DNA of 64,000 nt from Plasmodiophora brassicae (taxonomy: Eukaryota; Endomyxa; Phytomyxea; Plasmodiophorida; Plasmodiophoridae), in the NCBI GenBank assembly GCA_039704465.1, contig JASFAU010000004.1:1364001-1428000 (forward strand). The letters are read 5' to 3'. Positions within the stretch are counted from its first letter, which is position 1. Every line of letters starts with the position of its first letter. Both the position numbers and the translations under genes were made by a program. The notes beneath the pieces were generated by a model. That model was given only the letters and a program-made list of their open reading frames with translations, had not been told where the DNA came from and did not search any database. Below are positions 43,321 through 54,122 of the stretch, in pieces.

Positions 43321-44712
43321 ATGGGGAAGCATGCGCGTTTGAAGGGGCGGGCGGTCCAGCGGGTCGTGGTCGTTGGAATATGCGTCCTGGCCGCTGTGTC
43401 GCTGATCCAGACCGTGAACCTCATGCGACGTATGGGCGATGACGAATGGAGTCGTGCGGTCACGCCGCTTCCCGTGTTGCGAACGGGACGCACGCTCTGG
43501 ACCAGGATCGCTGACGCTGTTCGCAGAGCCGATCTGGAACATGTTCCCGAGTTCGAAGTTGATCTGTCAGGGGATCCAGGCTGTCAGAACGCGCACGCTC
43601 CGAACCCATGGGTGTTTGCCGTGTCGATGGCGCCGGAAGCGATCGATCGAGCGCGTTGGCAATGGCAAACCTTCATGGCGAACGTCCCGAGGACGGCACC
43701 CGAGGCGTTGCTTCATGGTGGGCGTGGCATCGTTCTGTCGGGCGGCAGGCTGTCCCATCTGCATACCGTCGTCATCACCATCACTAGGCTTCGAAATCTG
43801 GGATGCAGACTCCCTATTGAACTCTGGTTCCTGGACGATGAGATGCCAGGACCGCCACTGATCGCGTACTTCCGCCGTTTGGGCGCCTCGGTGCGCTGCA
43901 CCTGCGACATTTACGATAACGATGGTGGAGAGCGCCCTGCAGTGGATATGCAGTTTCGATACATCGACAAGCGGTTCCAGATCAAATCGATAGCGCTGGT
44001 GATGAGCGCATTCAGCGATGTCTTGTTCCTGGACAGCGACAACGTTCCGCTGGTGGACCCGACATACCTGTTCGACCACGTCGCGTATCGGAGGACTGGC
44101 GCCGTACTCTGGCCCGACTTCTGGGCCTGTAACACGAACCCGGTGTACTGGGAAATCATGGGCCTGCACCGAGACACGTGCGACCGACGCGGCACGTTCG
44201 AATCCGGGCAGATGCTGATCAACAAGGCCAGGCACTGGGAACCGCTCATGCTCGCCCTGGAGATGAACATGCAGGCTCAGCTGCATTACAACCTCGAGTC
44301 GGGTAGCGACCGGTGTGGCGGAGGTGACAAGGAGACGTTTGCGGTCGCGTTTGACGCGTTAGGCCATTCTTACGACAAGGTGGGCCGGCAACCCGGTATC
44401 ATCGGTCGCGTTCTGCCGGACGGTAACTATCAGGGGACAGCAATGATCCAGTACGATCCGGATACGAAGAAGCCGCTGTTCCTGCATATCAACACGGTCA
44501 AGTTCAGCCCGGAACGGTTGCTGGGCGGCGAGCAACGACGATGGCCGGTGGAAAAGGCGCGGTCGCTACTGGGGCGCGATGACGGCGACTTTGAGAAGGA
44601 ATGCCTGCGGATCATGGTGAACTTTGTCTGTACCAGCGAGTACGCCGCCCACGCTGGCCCCGAACACGCCGCCAAATGCCCTGAACTACTGAACGCCCTG
44701 GAGACGTTCTGA
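43321..44712 (+). CDS. Alpha-1,3-mannosyltransferase, MNN1 family (GT71)
   Basis: Golgi type II mannosyltransferase that in yeast adds terminal alpha-1,3-mannose to N- and O-glycans. A single exon encodes 463 residues, starting MGKHARLKGRAVQRVVVVG. The signal anchor is VVVVGICVLAAVSLIQTVN (~14-33), followed by a stem. The catalytic domain shows GGRGIVLSGGRLSHLHT, LPIELWFLDDEMP, the metal-binding DVLFLDSDNVPLVDPTYLFD, WPDFWACNTNPVYW, TFESGQMLINKARHWEPL and GGGDKETFAVAFDALGHSY. All are typical of GT71. The uninterrupted frame stands out among multi-exon neighbours. Confidence 0.9.
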   Translation: MGKHARLKGRAVQRVVVVGICVLAAVSLIQTVNLMRRMGDDEWSRAVTPLPVLRTGRTLWTRIADAVRRADLEHVPEFEVDLSGDPGCQNAHAPNPWVFAVSMAPEAIDRARWQWQTFMANVPRTAPEALLHGGRGIVLSGGRLSHLHTVVITITRLRNLGCRLPIELWFLDDEMPGPPLIAYFRRLGASVRCTCDIYDNDGGERPAVDMQFRYIDKRFQIKSIALVMSAFSDVLFLDSDNVPLVDPTYLFDHVAYRRTGAVLWPDFWACNTNPVYWEIMGLHRDTCDRRGTFESGQMLINKARHWEPLMLALEMNMQAQLHYNLESGSDRCGGGDKETFAVAFDALGHSYDKVGRQPGIIGRVLPDGNYQGTAMIQYDPDTKKPLFLHINTVKFSPERLLGGEQRRWPVEKARSLLGRDDGDFEKECLRIMVNFVCTSEYAAHAGPEHAAKCPELLNALETF

Positions 44713-44823
44713 AAGAACTCGATCTGCCACTTTATGCACAATGCAGGCCGAAACCGACATGACCGGTCCCCCACGGAAAGGCATGCAGGTATAAACGTGA
44801 TCACGGGCATGGCATTCCCGGCG

Positions 44824-46085
44824 TCAGTCGTCTTTCTGAGATTTCGACTTGGATGGCAGAATGAATATTGCAACGGCCTTAGACACAATCTGCCAGCCCC
44901 ACATTGCGTTGAGCAGGTTGAACAAAACTAGGCAACCGTCACACGTAGCGGGAGCGAGGCGTCAAGAAACGACGGTACCATTGAATGCGAGGAAGAGACC
45001 CGGAACAACAGGGTGCAGTGGTCTCGCAGAATCGTACAGCGGGTTCTGCACCTGCACCAGGGACGTCTTTGACGCGTGTGAGGGCAGGCACCAGGGCAGC
45101 AGTTCGACCCAGATGTGATACGACATGACTGGGTAGAGCAGGTCAGAACGTTAACGAGAGAGGCCAGTAGCGTCGACTTACTGATGCCAGCAACGTTACG
45201 CACGGCGATGAACGTGAACGCGAAACACAGCTGGGACAGCGGGTTAGTTCGTTCCGTGTGCCATCGATCCAGGCACATCGCCCACCTGAATATATTGGAA
45301 CGCAGGATGCTGCGTCAGCTTGAGTTTAATGAATGCCCAGCGAGCATTCATAAGTGGCGTCGACGCCTCCCAGGTCAACAGCATGGCGCCCCAGTACTGC
45401 AGCAACGGAGCGAGCGCCAGACCATACACTTCACAGCGATACACAATTATTAGGCCCGACACAGCAAGTAGTGCACAACGAGCAATTACGGATGACTCCC
45501 ATGACGTGATGCATCAGGAACGGAATGTTCTTCTTCTCGAAAACCATTAGGCAATCGATTGTGTCATGGAGGAAATACCTCGTCGATAACGTCAGCGCAG
45601 GGCGATGACGACATCACCGTTCATAAGCGTACCCGCAGGAGATGGCCACGACGACAGACGACGCGTGCGACGCGCCAAACAGATGGTCGCGATGTATATC
45701 GGATGGGGACAGCAATGCCAGCGCCGCCCCGCATAACGCCACCAAGGCATGGACGGACGATGCCGCTCGCCCTGAAAACTCGCGCAGGTCGGCGTCATCC
45801 TTCGCGAGTCCGTGCGGCAACCACCGACGAAACACGGCCCCAAACACCTGCAGCGCCCCCGACGCTTCACAGACGCCACTCGGCCGCCACCACGACCGAC
45901 GACCGTACCTGGAAGAACACGCAGCTGCATGCGACGACAGGCCAGTACTGCCCCAGCAGTGATAGGCCGATCATGATGGGCAGCAGCAGCAGCAGTCGCA
46001 GCAGCGCAGCGGACCAAAGCGCTGCGCACAAGTCCGCCCGTTTCGCAGACCAGGCGGCCCACCACGGGGCATTCGTCACTGACAC
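44824..46085 (-). CDS. TLC-domain (TRAM/LAG1/CLN8-type) membrane protein
   Basis: Multi-spanning membrane protein of the TLC superfamily, which includes ceramide synthases and TMEM56/TLCD proteins. Exons 46085-45909, 45847-45633, 45578-45490, 45428-45286, 45230-45182, 45128-44979 and 44927-44824 give 308 residues. Motifs are SCGYFLHDTIDCL, IPFLMHHVMG (conserved HH), LLTWEASTPLMNARWAFIKL (E-x-S-T/P) and a terminal LFLAFNVLFNLLNAMWGW. The tail is basic (LPSKSKSQKDD), which could act as an ER signal. The lack of a Lag1 motif suggests the TLCD/TMEM56 branch rather than a ceramide synthase. Confidence 0.83.
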
Positions 46086-46181
46086 ACAACCAGGCCCTGC
46101 TACCTACCAGTACCAGTGCTGCCTGTCATTTCGTTTTTGCGACAACTGTTCACGGTTGGACCTTATTCATACAACGTCTGG

Positions 46182-46562
46182 TCATGCGTTGCGCTGCAGG
46201 AGGGGCGGCGCGGCAGCGTGCTCCCGGTGCCTGCGTACGGCGACGGCTTTGCGGTACAAGTTCAGGTCGAGGCCGTCCACGCAGGTGACGACGCGGGCGC
46301 GAAGCCCGCCGCCGGCCTGCATTTCGCCGAGGAAGGACAGGAGCGAGGGGACGCGCAGGATCGGGCGCTGCGTCTCGACCAGGGATAGGTCGACGGCCAG
46401 CTCGGCGCCGTCCAGCTCGACGACGGCCTTGGCGCCGTCCGGGTCGATCGACCGCAACCTGGCGACGACCCGCACCGAGTCCCCGACACGGCAGTCCCCG
46501 ATCTCACTCATCAGGACCAAGCGCCCGCTGCGCACGGGGCACGCCTCCGGGACGTTCGCCAT
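46182..46562 (-). CDS. TEN1: TEN1-like OB-fold protein (CST telomere complex)
   Basis: Candidate small subunit of the CST complex, which binds telomeric single-stranded DNA with STN1 and CTC1. Single exon, 126 residues from MANVPEACPVRSGRLVLMSE; a longer in-frame start exists at 46634. The strand pattern of one OB fold is evident: GDSVRVVARLRSIDPDGAKA, VVELDGAELAVDLSLV, LLSFLGEM, then RARVVTCVDGLDLNLYRKAV. The last segment lines up with the C-terminal motif of animal TEN1 (ARVLTC-x-x-G-x-x-L-x-x-x-x-x-A). Length and fold agree, but the family is short and diverse, so another single-OB protein is possible. Confidence 0.7.
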   Translation of the reverse strand: MANVPEACPVRSGRLVLMSEIGDCRVGDSVRVVARLRSIDPDGAKAVVELDGAELAVDLSLVETQRPILRVPSLLSFLGEMQAGGGLRARVVTCVDGLDLNLYRKAVAVRRHREHAAAPPLLQRNA

Positions 46563-46773
46563 CGCCACGCCCAATTTGGACTTACGCACACGGCAACGTT
46601 CGCTCTCCTGCTCGCAGGTCAACGAGAGACGCACGCATACGACGTAACGGTCGCGTCTACGAGGATACGCGCGTTCGCGTCAACTTGATTTGGCAACAGG
46701 CCGCGGGTTGGCACAGAGCGATCATCGTTAGAAGTGCCGCGGTGGCCGTCACGGGGTCACGGCGTCGGGCATC

Positions 46774-49219
46774 ATGATGGGCGATGTGGCAGTGGAAGGC
46801 ATGCTGTGGATCTATACGCCGCGTCGGCAATCCTGGACGTACACGTACGGGTGCCTGCACGATGCGACGCTGTATGAGTTTCGGAACCGGACGCGGCGCC
46901 GGGCGCTGCGACCGCTGGCGTCCACCGACCTGACGGACGAGATGTCGGTCGAGATGAGGAAACCGCTGCTCTATATTGACGTCGGTCGATTTGGGTACCA
47001 GAGCGCTGGCGCTGCCTGCATCGAAACGCAGTAATGTTCTCACCTAGGCCATGCAGGTGCCTGTCGTGCCCCGGTCAGCACTTGATCTATCCGCTCGTGC
47101 TGCGATCGCCGACACTGCAGGAATCAATCGTCGTTGCTGCTGCGTCGGCCGACAGTCAGATGCGATGGTTCAGTGCCATTCAGTCTGCGATTGAAACGTG
47201 GGTGATGGGGCGCGATGCCGTCTACTGCGCAGTGTCATGAGGCGACATCGGTACACAGGCCGAAGCAGCGAGGACAAGGGTTCCTCTTGAAACTGGGTGG
47301 ACGACTCTATACCCGATGGCAGAGGCGGTACTTCCGCATCCGTAAGCACCTGTGCCGTTTCCGTTTCGTGTCGTCAACATCCGATGGGGCTTAGGCGACG
47401 GTCGGCTGGAGTATTACTACTCGGGGTTGCACGAGCCGCCAGTGAAATCGTTCCCACTGGACGGCGGTCGGGTCATGGTCAGCAACGTACGACTGGCCCA
47501 GAGGCCTTTTGTGTTCGGGTTTCAGACGAAGGATGGGTATCCCGGTGCTGTATGAAGACCTAGATGCCGTTGCTGAACGTCCTTCGGGCAGGTCCGTTGC
47601 GGTTCTCTGTGCGTCTGACGGAGAGACCAGGAGACGATGGATAAGTTCGATCCGTCTCGCAATTCTTCGCGCAAATCGACGGTTGAGCGCCTATGATGGT
47701 ACTTCGCAGAGCCTATTCAGGAGCCCGTTTGTAATCCTTGGCAGGTCCCGCTCGTCAATTCCACCAGCAGCGACTGGTCGAAAAGTACCGGCAGTCAGGT
47801 GTCTGGGGACCCGTCGTCATTCCTGTGGATTCAACGTCCGGAATGCTGACTTGGTTGTCGCCTTAGGTCAGGCGCTGGCACTCAGCGGAAGTTTGCAGAT
47901 GAAAATCTCAGACTGCGAAACGATCAATGTGATCTGCTACCTGTTCAGTTCCGTTCTTGCTGTTCTGGATGAAACATCAATCATCGAGACAGACGTGCCA
48001 CGTCTGTCTTTGCCGCTCACCGAGGCATACTTGTACCGCGACCGTGAAGATTGTAGCGATAACGCGTTCAGTATTACTGCCGCTGGCGCTGAAGTCGTCC
48101 TACTCGCCAAATCGCCGGCTGAAAAGGACATGTGGGTCAGCAACATGATCTTGTCGATCCAGGTAAGGACGCCCTTATGACAATGGATTGTAACGATGAC
48201 AGTGTGCTAGCAATGCATGTTGCAGTACTATCCTGAACGCTGTCAAGCTATGGGATGGACCCATGCCATTCTACGTGGCACCATCCACTCGTACGCCCTC
48301 CTAGACGACACTGAATCGCTGCTGGCGCACGTTGCTGGTCATGAAGGCTCAACTGCGTCCGGCATTGACGCTCGAGACTCAATGGGCCTAACAGCTCTCC
48401 ACGTTAGTTATATTTCAACCTGACCTGAGTGGCCGCTGACGAACTGTCTCTTTCAGATCGCGTCTCACGAAGGATTACATGACATTGTACGCGTTCTTAT
48501 TGAGGAATGTGGTGCATCGCCTCTGAGTCGCAATGCGGGTCTGTTCGTTTTTAAGAGATTGCAGGATGTTCCCTCATCAACAGCTGCCCAATCAGATTAT
48601 CAAACCCCGCTCCATCTTGCATGTAGCATGGGACATGTGGAAGTTGTCGAAATTCTCTGCCGGCACCTCGACGGCCCGGGAATCAGTGCGACGAATGGCA
48701 GCAATCGGTCAAGCCTCTGGTGCGCTCTGTGGTCTGTGTCATCCATCGCTAAATTTCGGGTTGTGCTCAGACTGAGGCTGTAAGCAGGTCAGATACGGCA
48801 CGCGCTGCGGAATGTGTACGCCTCCTGGTAGAGCACGGCGCGGATGTTAATGGTTCTGCAACATCACTATATTACCGTCATCGTGTACTGACCGGTTGAC
48901 CTCATAGCAATTGAGCCAGCTTCCGGAATGACACTTCTACAGGTAATCCTTCCACGTCCGGCATGCTCTTGTTATCAACATGCGGTTTGTTTTCAGGAGG
49001 CTGTTATCAGGGAGGAAGAGGCCGCCGTTGATCTTCTTCTAGGTGGCTGGATAGATGGATTCTACGGTGCAACTGTGTACTGACGTCATCCTAGAGATCG
49101 GCGCGTCGACAAGTGTCGTGTCGATGGCATCCAAGACCGCTGTTGAGTACGCAACGGTGCTGGGATCGCTCCAAATTGTGATGAACCTGTACTCGTCTGT
49201 GGCAGCAGATCGTCGCTGA
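46774..49219 (+). CDS. Multi-PH-domain and ankyrin-repeat protein
   Basis: Probable phosphoinositide-binding adaptor. Approximate exons: 46774-about 47030 (end uncertain), to 47197, 47259-47341, 47395-47536, then 47592 onward to 48162 with one or two internal introns, and several ankyrin exons ending at the TGA at 49217-49219. PH-like units: EGMLWIYTPRRQSWTYTYG ... FSAIQSAIE; GFLLKLGGRLYTRWQRRYFR ... RWISSIRLAI; a weaker third, SGSLQMKIS ... MWVSNMILSIQ. Ankyrin repeats follow (DSMGLTALH, YQTPLHLACSMGHVEVVEIL, ECVRLLVEHGADVN, EEEAAVDLLLEIGAS). No ArfGAP or kinase domain is visible. The family is not named with certainty. Confidence 0.72.
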
Positions 49220-49558
49220 ACGTAGTCGGATACAGGTGACAACCCTGAGCAAACAGGACGCTGCGAGGCAATCGGCGCATGCAAACGGCAACGATCATGC
49301 CGGGGCTATCGAGCCCCCGTCGAGGGATATGTAGGACGGGGGCCACCGCCCAACGACATAGGTACACAGGTGTATAACCAACAAGCCCTGCATGACGAAA
49401 TTCGGCATCGACCTGTTGCGCTCGCCGCGTTCCATTCATTTTGTTGCTGTCTCGAGCCATAAGTCCACACGTGATCTCGCATCCGGCAACCGGGTGGTCT
49501 TGGACGTCGGTGCGTCCAGCATTGACATAGGATACTGGAAATATATTATGAATCTGGT
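49220..49558. other. Convergent intergenic spacer
   Basis: About 340 bp between the ends of the PH/ankyrin gene (+) and the Sec6 gene (-). Nothing recognised. Confidence 0.35.
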
Positions 49559-52207
49559 CTAATTCCAAATAGAGTTCAGGAAACCCTTCTTCGTTGCTCC
49601 AGACCGCGCTGCTGATACTTGGTCTGCACTTACCGCCTGGCTGTTGGACGACTGCGCTTGGGAGCTGTACTTGTCTCGGTACTTTTCGCAGACTTGGGAG
49701 ATTTCCGACGATGACATGTCGGCGCGCATCTGAAGAAGCGTCTTTAGGGCCGCGCCCTTATCGGCACCGTACACTTCGAACACGCTCTCGAAAAACAGTG
49801 GAATCCAATCCTTGTCAGATTCCAGGATGTTCTGAATCTTCTCGATGTGTTCGATCTGCTTCTGAGCAACTTGCTCTGGGACGTACTCCGATACGTTCGG
49901 ACTCGTATACCAGGAAAACAGCAATTCGTAATCGGCGTGCAACTTCGCAATGACGTCGTCCTTGTTCTTCTTCAGGTTCAACGTGGAGGCCAGCAATGCG
50001 TCGCAATAGGCCTTCACGAGAAGACGGATCGCTTCCTACACATCCTGTCAAAGGACACCACGCCGAAAGAAACGGGCAGGGCACCTGAATCAGTCGGGAG
50101 AAGAAGAAGTCGTTTCCAATCCAGGTTTCGTAGTCGCTGAAATAGTCCGATAGAGTGGCAACAATCTTATCGCCGACTTCACCATCGCGCGCTGAAAGCC
50201 ATCTTGGGACGAACATTTCCGGAAGAACCTAGGACAGCTTAGAGATTGCCTGGGCATGGGCAGCAATTCCCAGAACCGCACCTTTTCTTTGATACATGCA
50301 ACCATCTGCGACGCCAGAACGTTAACAGCAACAGTGCCGACCCGAATGAACCCATTAATTGCATCGTCTGTCTTCTCTTCCAGAATTTCTGCACAGCCGT
50401 TTAGATCATCGACATGTAATAAGGCAGGTGGCATACCTTCCATCTCCGGTTCCAACTGTTCCCGACATCTGTCCCGCATGGCTTCACAGTTCTCGCTGCA
50501 CTGCTGGCAGTTGCTAAGTATCGCGCATAAATAATTGTCAGGGCGATCAGCCCCCTGCGCGTTCAGGGCGCTTATGAGCAGAGCCTGGTAGTCGCCAAGC
50601 ACAGACAAGCACATTGTGACGATATCCAGAAAAGGCTGCCCCTTGATCTCGCGTTTGACCGCCAGGTCGATCTGCTGATTGAGAATGACAAACAGGTCTT
50701 GCGGTGCACTTGTACTCCAGCGCCCATTGTCCTCACTGGGCTCGGAACGCCAATCCGTCTGCATGATTTTCTGTGCCCAGTCCGACATCGTTTGTCGTAC
50801 TGACGTCAGGTAGGCCTGCATCAGGGTGGGTACATGCTCAAGAAGCATCGCCGATGACGATGATTCCGACTCCGTGTCGACGCCAAGAGCTTCCATACTT
50901 TCACGATACTCCTGTATCCAGTGAATGCAGTTCAAGATGTCGCTGGGCGACATGCGATCGGCGTCCGCAGTTGCATCCGACAGCTTAGCGTATCTGTCGC
51001 CAATCGCTCATCAGGAAACCAGTTAGCACTGACCGGCGACAGTTTCTTACAGGAACTTCTGATATCGGGATTCGTACAGGTTAAATATTTCGAATCGCTC
51101 CGGAAAGCAATGGACAACGTGATTGGCGACAAAATCTAGGTCGTTAATCAGGTCACTACCGACCTTCAGGACCTTGTCGATACTTGCAGAGCCTACGACT
51201 GCTCAGGCAACGGAGCCGCGTGACGATCCGCGCAAACCTACTCTCTGATTCATCGCCAAACGCGGTAGCAAACCGTTTTCCAATGGACTCGTCCAGGATG
51301 TTCAGGGTGCGCTGCCCCAAACGTTACGACTCTGACTACGATGACGATATGGTAAAACCTTACCTGCATCATCGACACCGGCGGTTGCTTGTTCGACCGG
51401 AACAGTGTCGTTGGGTACCCGCGGGACTCTTCGTAATCCTCCATCTCGACAATCTCCAGTGTCTTGACCAACGTTGCAGGATCTTCTTCCGCCAAGTAGA
51501 ACGTGTCCCTAATATTCTCCCAGATACGCTTCTCGATAGCGGCAATGACAACCTTCAGCGAGTCGAAGTGACGGGATACGCGCGCATGTACACTGGACCG
51601 ACAATGAGCGGTCGCGCACCACAACGACGAACCGCCGCGCGTACCCAGTGTCATTGCCTTTCTGGTACTTGGAAGTCTCGGCTAACGCCTTGTCCCTGAG
51701 ACGCACCAATTGCCGAACTTGGACATAGACACGTTTGACGGCGCCATCATCCTCCTGAACTTGGACTTCCAGCTGCCGAGCACGTTCGGGGATGGACACG
51801 AATAGGTCTAGCAGGCGCGTCGTCGTGCGAAGATGCCGTCGCGCAATGCCGACTCGACGAATATTCGTATAGGCCTGCGCCAGTTGCTCGTTCGTCTGGT
51901 CGCACATCGCCACGATCTTCGACATGCTGCCCTGGATCGAGTTCACCTTGTTGTACGACTGCTCGATCAGCTGCTGCGCCCACAGCATATCATCCGTCTG
52001 CGTCGTCTGCGCCGACCGCAGCCGGCCCAGCGCCGATTTCGCCTTGTCCCCGACGACCCGACGTATCTCCTCCAGGCGGTCGAGCGCCCCCGGTGAATCG
52101 CACATCGACGCCACCATCGCCCTGGCCATCCGCTGACATTCGGCCGCCTCGCCCGACAACAGCACCGTCGACGGCGACTCCAGGCCCATCTGCCCCAAAT
52201 CCGGCAC
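49559..52207 (-). CDS. EXOC3: Exocyst complex component Sec6/EXOC3
   Basis: Subunit of the exocyst, which tethers secretory vesicles to the plasma membrane. Exons 52207-51645, 51592-51364, 51311-51238, 51182-51051, 50993-50282, 50228-50085 and 50035-49559, with introns of 49-57 nt, give 776 residues. The N-terminal coiled coil (MLWAQQLIEQSYNKVNSIQG), the linking segment (LAEEDPATLVKTLEIVEMED) and the conserved DILNCIHWIQEYRESMEAL mark the family. LPEMFVPRWLSARDG ... LSDYFSDYETW and LASTLNLKKN in the C-terminal CATCHR-fold domain agree. Length fits Sec6 (about 750-800). Every splice junction restores a conserved segment. Confidence 0.93.
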
Positions 52208-52433
52208 TTACGACAGTGACCTGAAAATATAATACTGCGACCGAGCACTGCCACTACCCGCCACTGGACCACGTGATCGGCGCATCGTATTCGCACTGGA
52301 GTATTTTAGGGACTACAGGTGACACAGTCATGCCCGGGCAACGACGCCGGTCAGCGACGTGGTGCGCGCGGATTACGGTTTGACCCGCAGGGTCGCCTGC
52401 GTCGCCGTCACTACAATAATAGGATCAGCCGCC

Positions 52434-53939
52434 ATGAACCTGGCTGTTGTACTGCCTCTGGTGCACGTGCTGGTCGGCTCCCTGGACGCCGTCCCGGTTC
52501 GACGCTTGTTCGCTCCTGCCGTCATGCTGTCTAATCTGGCGGCGGCAACGCCGCACCCGGATCCTGGCGTGGGCCTGTCAGGAATCCAACCGGGCCTGCC
52601 TGGGGCCGTGAATCTCGGCCCGCCAGCGTGGCCGTCAGCGAGTTCTGTCGGCCATCCAGGAGTTCATGTACCTGGGGACGTGACTTATCATTCCGTTCCA
52701 CCAGCGTGGCGGTCTAGCGGCCCTCCGCCATTACCGTGGAATGTTCCTGTCGCGGACAGTGACAGTCAGGGCATGGGTGTCGGCACAGCTCCTTCACCTG
52801 GAGTCATGTCGTACTACGCTGACAGCGACGGCTTGGCCGACTCGCATGCCGCTGAGACGCATGGCCACGGCGCTGGCGTCCAGCCGAGTCTGGTTCCTGG
52901 AACCGCAACCGAAGACAATCAACCAGCACAGGCAGCGTCTGCGTTCAACAGCAACGGCGACCTGCCTGACGAGGAAGAGTTCTGGGAGGACGCCCTCAGC
53001 GAACCCGTAAGCGTTGACAGTACCGGTGTCTGGGATGAAGCAGACGATCGCGCGGGATTGCAAGACGTTGACGACACCGACCGTCAGTCGAACCCGGCTG
53101 CTGTGACAACACCTGCTGATCCGGATCCCACCACGAGGGCGTCCTCTGATGTCAACACCAACGTCGATGACCAGGAGGAGGTCTGGGAAGACGCGATTAG
53201 CGCACCCGCTGAACGTGGCCCTACCGAAGGCCCCAATGTAAAGGAGGATCGCCACGACGAACGGCCAGGCGGATTCAACCCAATGTCGACTGTGCTGTCA
53301 GGTGCACTGTTTGCTGGCGACGCGCTCCGTTGGGTGGGGAGGAAGGTCGTCAGGCTTGCGCGTAAGGAGCCGGTCGACTGCGACGCAGTGGTGATGAGGG
53401 TCGTCGACCAGGTAAAGGACAAGGTTAACGACACACGCAACATCGACTCGATCCCGTGCGAATGTTACAGCCAAGCAACCGTTGACCGATTGAATATCAC
53501 TGACGAGCAGCACCTCGATCTGGTCCGGCAACTCGTCCAGAAAAAGTCCTGGGCCTGCTGGGTCAAATCGAAATTCGCTCCTGCCATGTCGATCCACAAG
53601 ACGGTCGGCAATCGCCTGTCAGCAGCGTTGTCCCCGTTTTCTAACGCATGGAACAAATTGAGGACTGCCCAAGGATGGGTGTCCTGGGCCCGCCAAGTTC
53701 GAGACAACCCACGAGTCATCCTGGACCACGTCCGCGGCGTCTACCAGGAGTCGGACCCGACCGTCAAGATGGGCATCTTTGCGGGCATCTACACGAGCGT
53801 CGTGGCGGCGGGCAGCTGGACGACCAGCAGCGTTTCCCATGCGATCAGTACCGTGGCCGGCTCGCTGGCCCATTGGTTCTGGACCCCGCTCGGTATTCTG
53901 ACCGCCGCCACGGTCCTGACGCCTGAGCCTGCACAATAG
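52434..53939 (+). CDS. Unrecognised secreted or membrane protein with WED repeats
   Basis: Single exon, 501 residues. It starts at MNLAVVLPLVHVLVGSLDAV, a likely signal peptide; an in-frame ATG at 52359 is less attractive. A Pro/Gly/Ser-rich region carries aromatic-proline motifs. Two acidic repeats follow, DEEEFWEDALSEPVSVD and DDQEEVWEDAISAPAE, about 75 residues apart. The C-terminal 200 residues are basic and helical (WVGRKVVRLARKEPVDCD, CWVKSKFAPAMSIHKTVGN) and end in two hydrophobic stretches (GIFAGIYTSVVAAGSW; WFWTPLGILTAATVL). No domain is recognised. It is divergent from the Sec6 gene and may be lineage-specific. Confidence 0.7.
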   Translation: MNLAVVLPLVHVLVGSLDAVPVRRLFAPAVMLSNLAAATPHPDPGVGLSGIQPGLPGAVNLGPPAWPSASSVGHPGVHVPGDVTYHSVPPAWRSSGPPPLPWNVPVADSDSQGMGVGTAPSPGVMSYYADSDGLADSHAAETHGHGAGVQPSLVPGTATEDNQPAQAASAFNSNGDLPDEEEFWEDALSEPVSVDSTGVWDEADDRAGLQDVDDTDRQSNPAAVTTPADPDPTTRASSDVNTNVDDQEEVWEDAISAPAERGPTEGPNVKEDRHDERPGGFNPMSTVLSGALFAGDALRWVGRKVVRLARKEPVDCDAVVMRVVDQVKDKVNDTRNIDSIPCECYSQATVDRLNITDEQHLDLVRQLVQKKSWACWVKSKFAPAMSIHKTVGNRLSAALSPFSNAWNKLRTAQGWVSWARQVRDNPRVILDHVRGVYQESDPTVKMGIFAGIYTSVVAAGSWTTSSVSHAISTVAGSLAHWFWTPLGILTAATVLTPEPAQ

Positions 53940-54122
53940 TAAAACCGTAGGCGATGGCAAACCTTAACGTTTTCGTACGGCTGGACGGACGATCCGGAAG
54001 CGGCGCTCCGGAGCAGCAGCCTCGCTCCTGGTCAGACGGCACCAAATCGGGCGATATCCCAGAGCATACAGAGTCCGGTTGTGTCCAAATATTAATAAGT
54101 TCCCACAGTGAATGTATTGATA

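Noticed and set aside
43567..44286. 239-codon minus frame opposite the GT71 gene
   Set aside because: Antisense shadow in G+C-rich DNA.
45559..46647. 362-codon + frame across the TLC and TEN1 genes
   Set aside because: Runs antisense to two well-supported minus genes and has a Thr/Arg-rich, non-protein-like composition.
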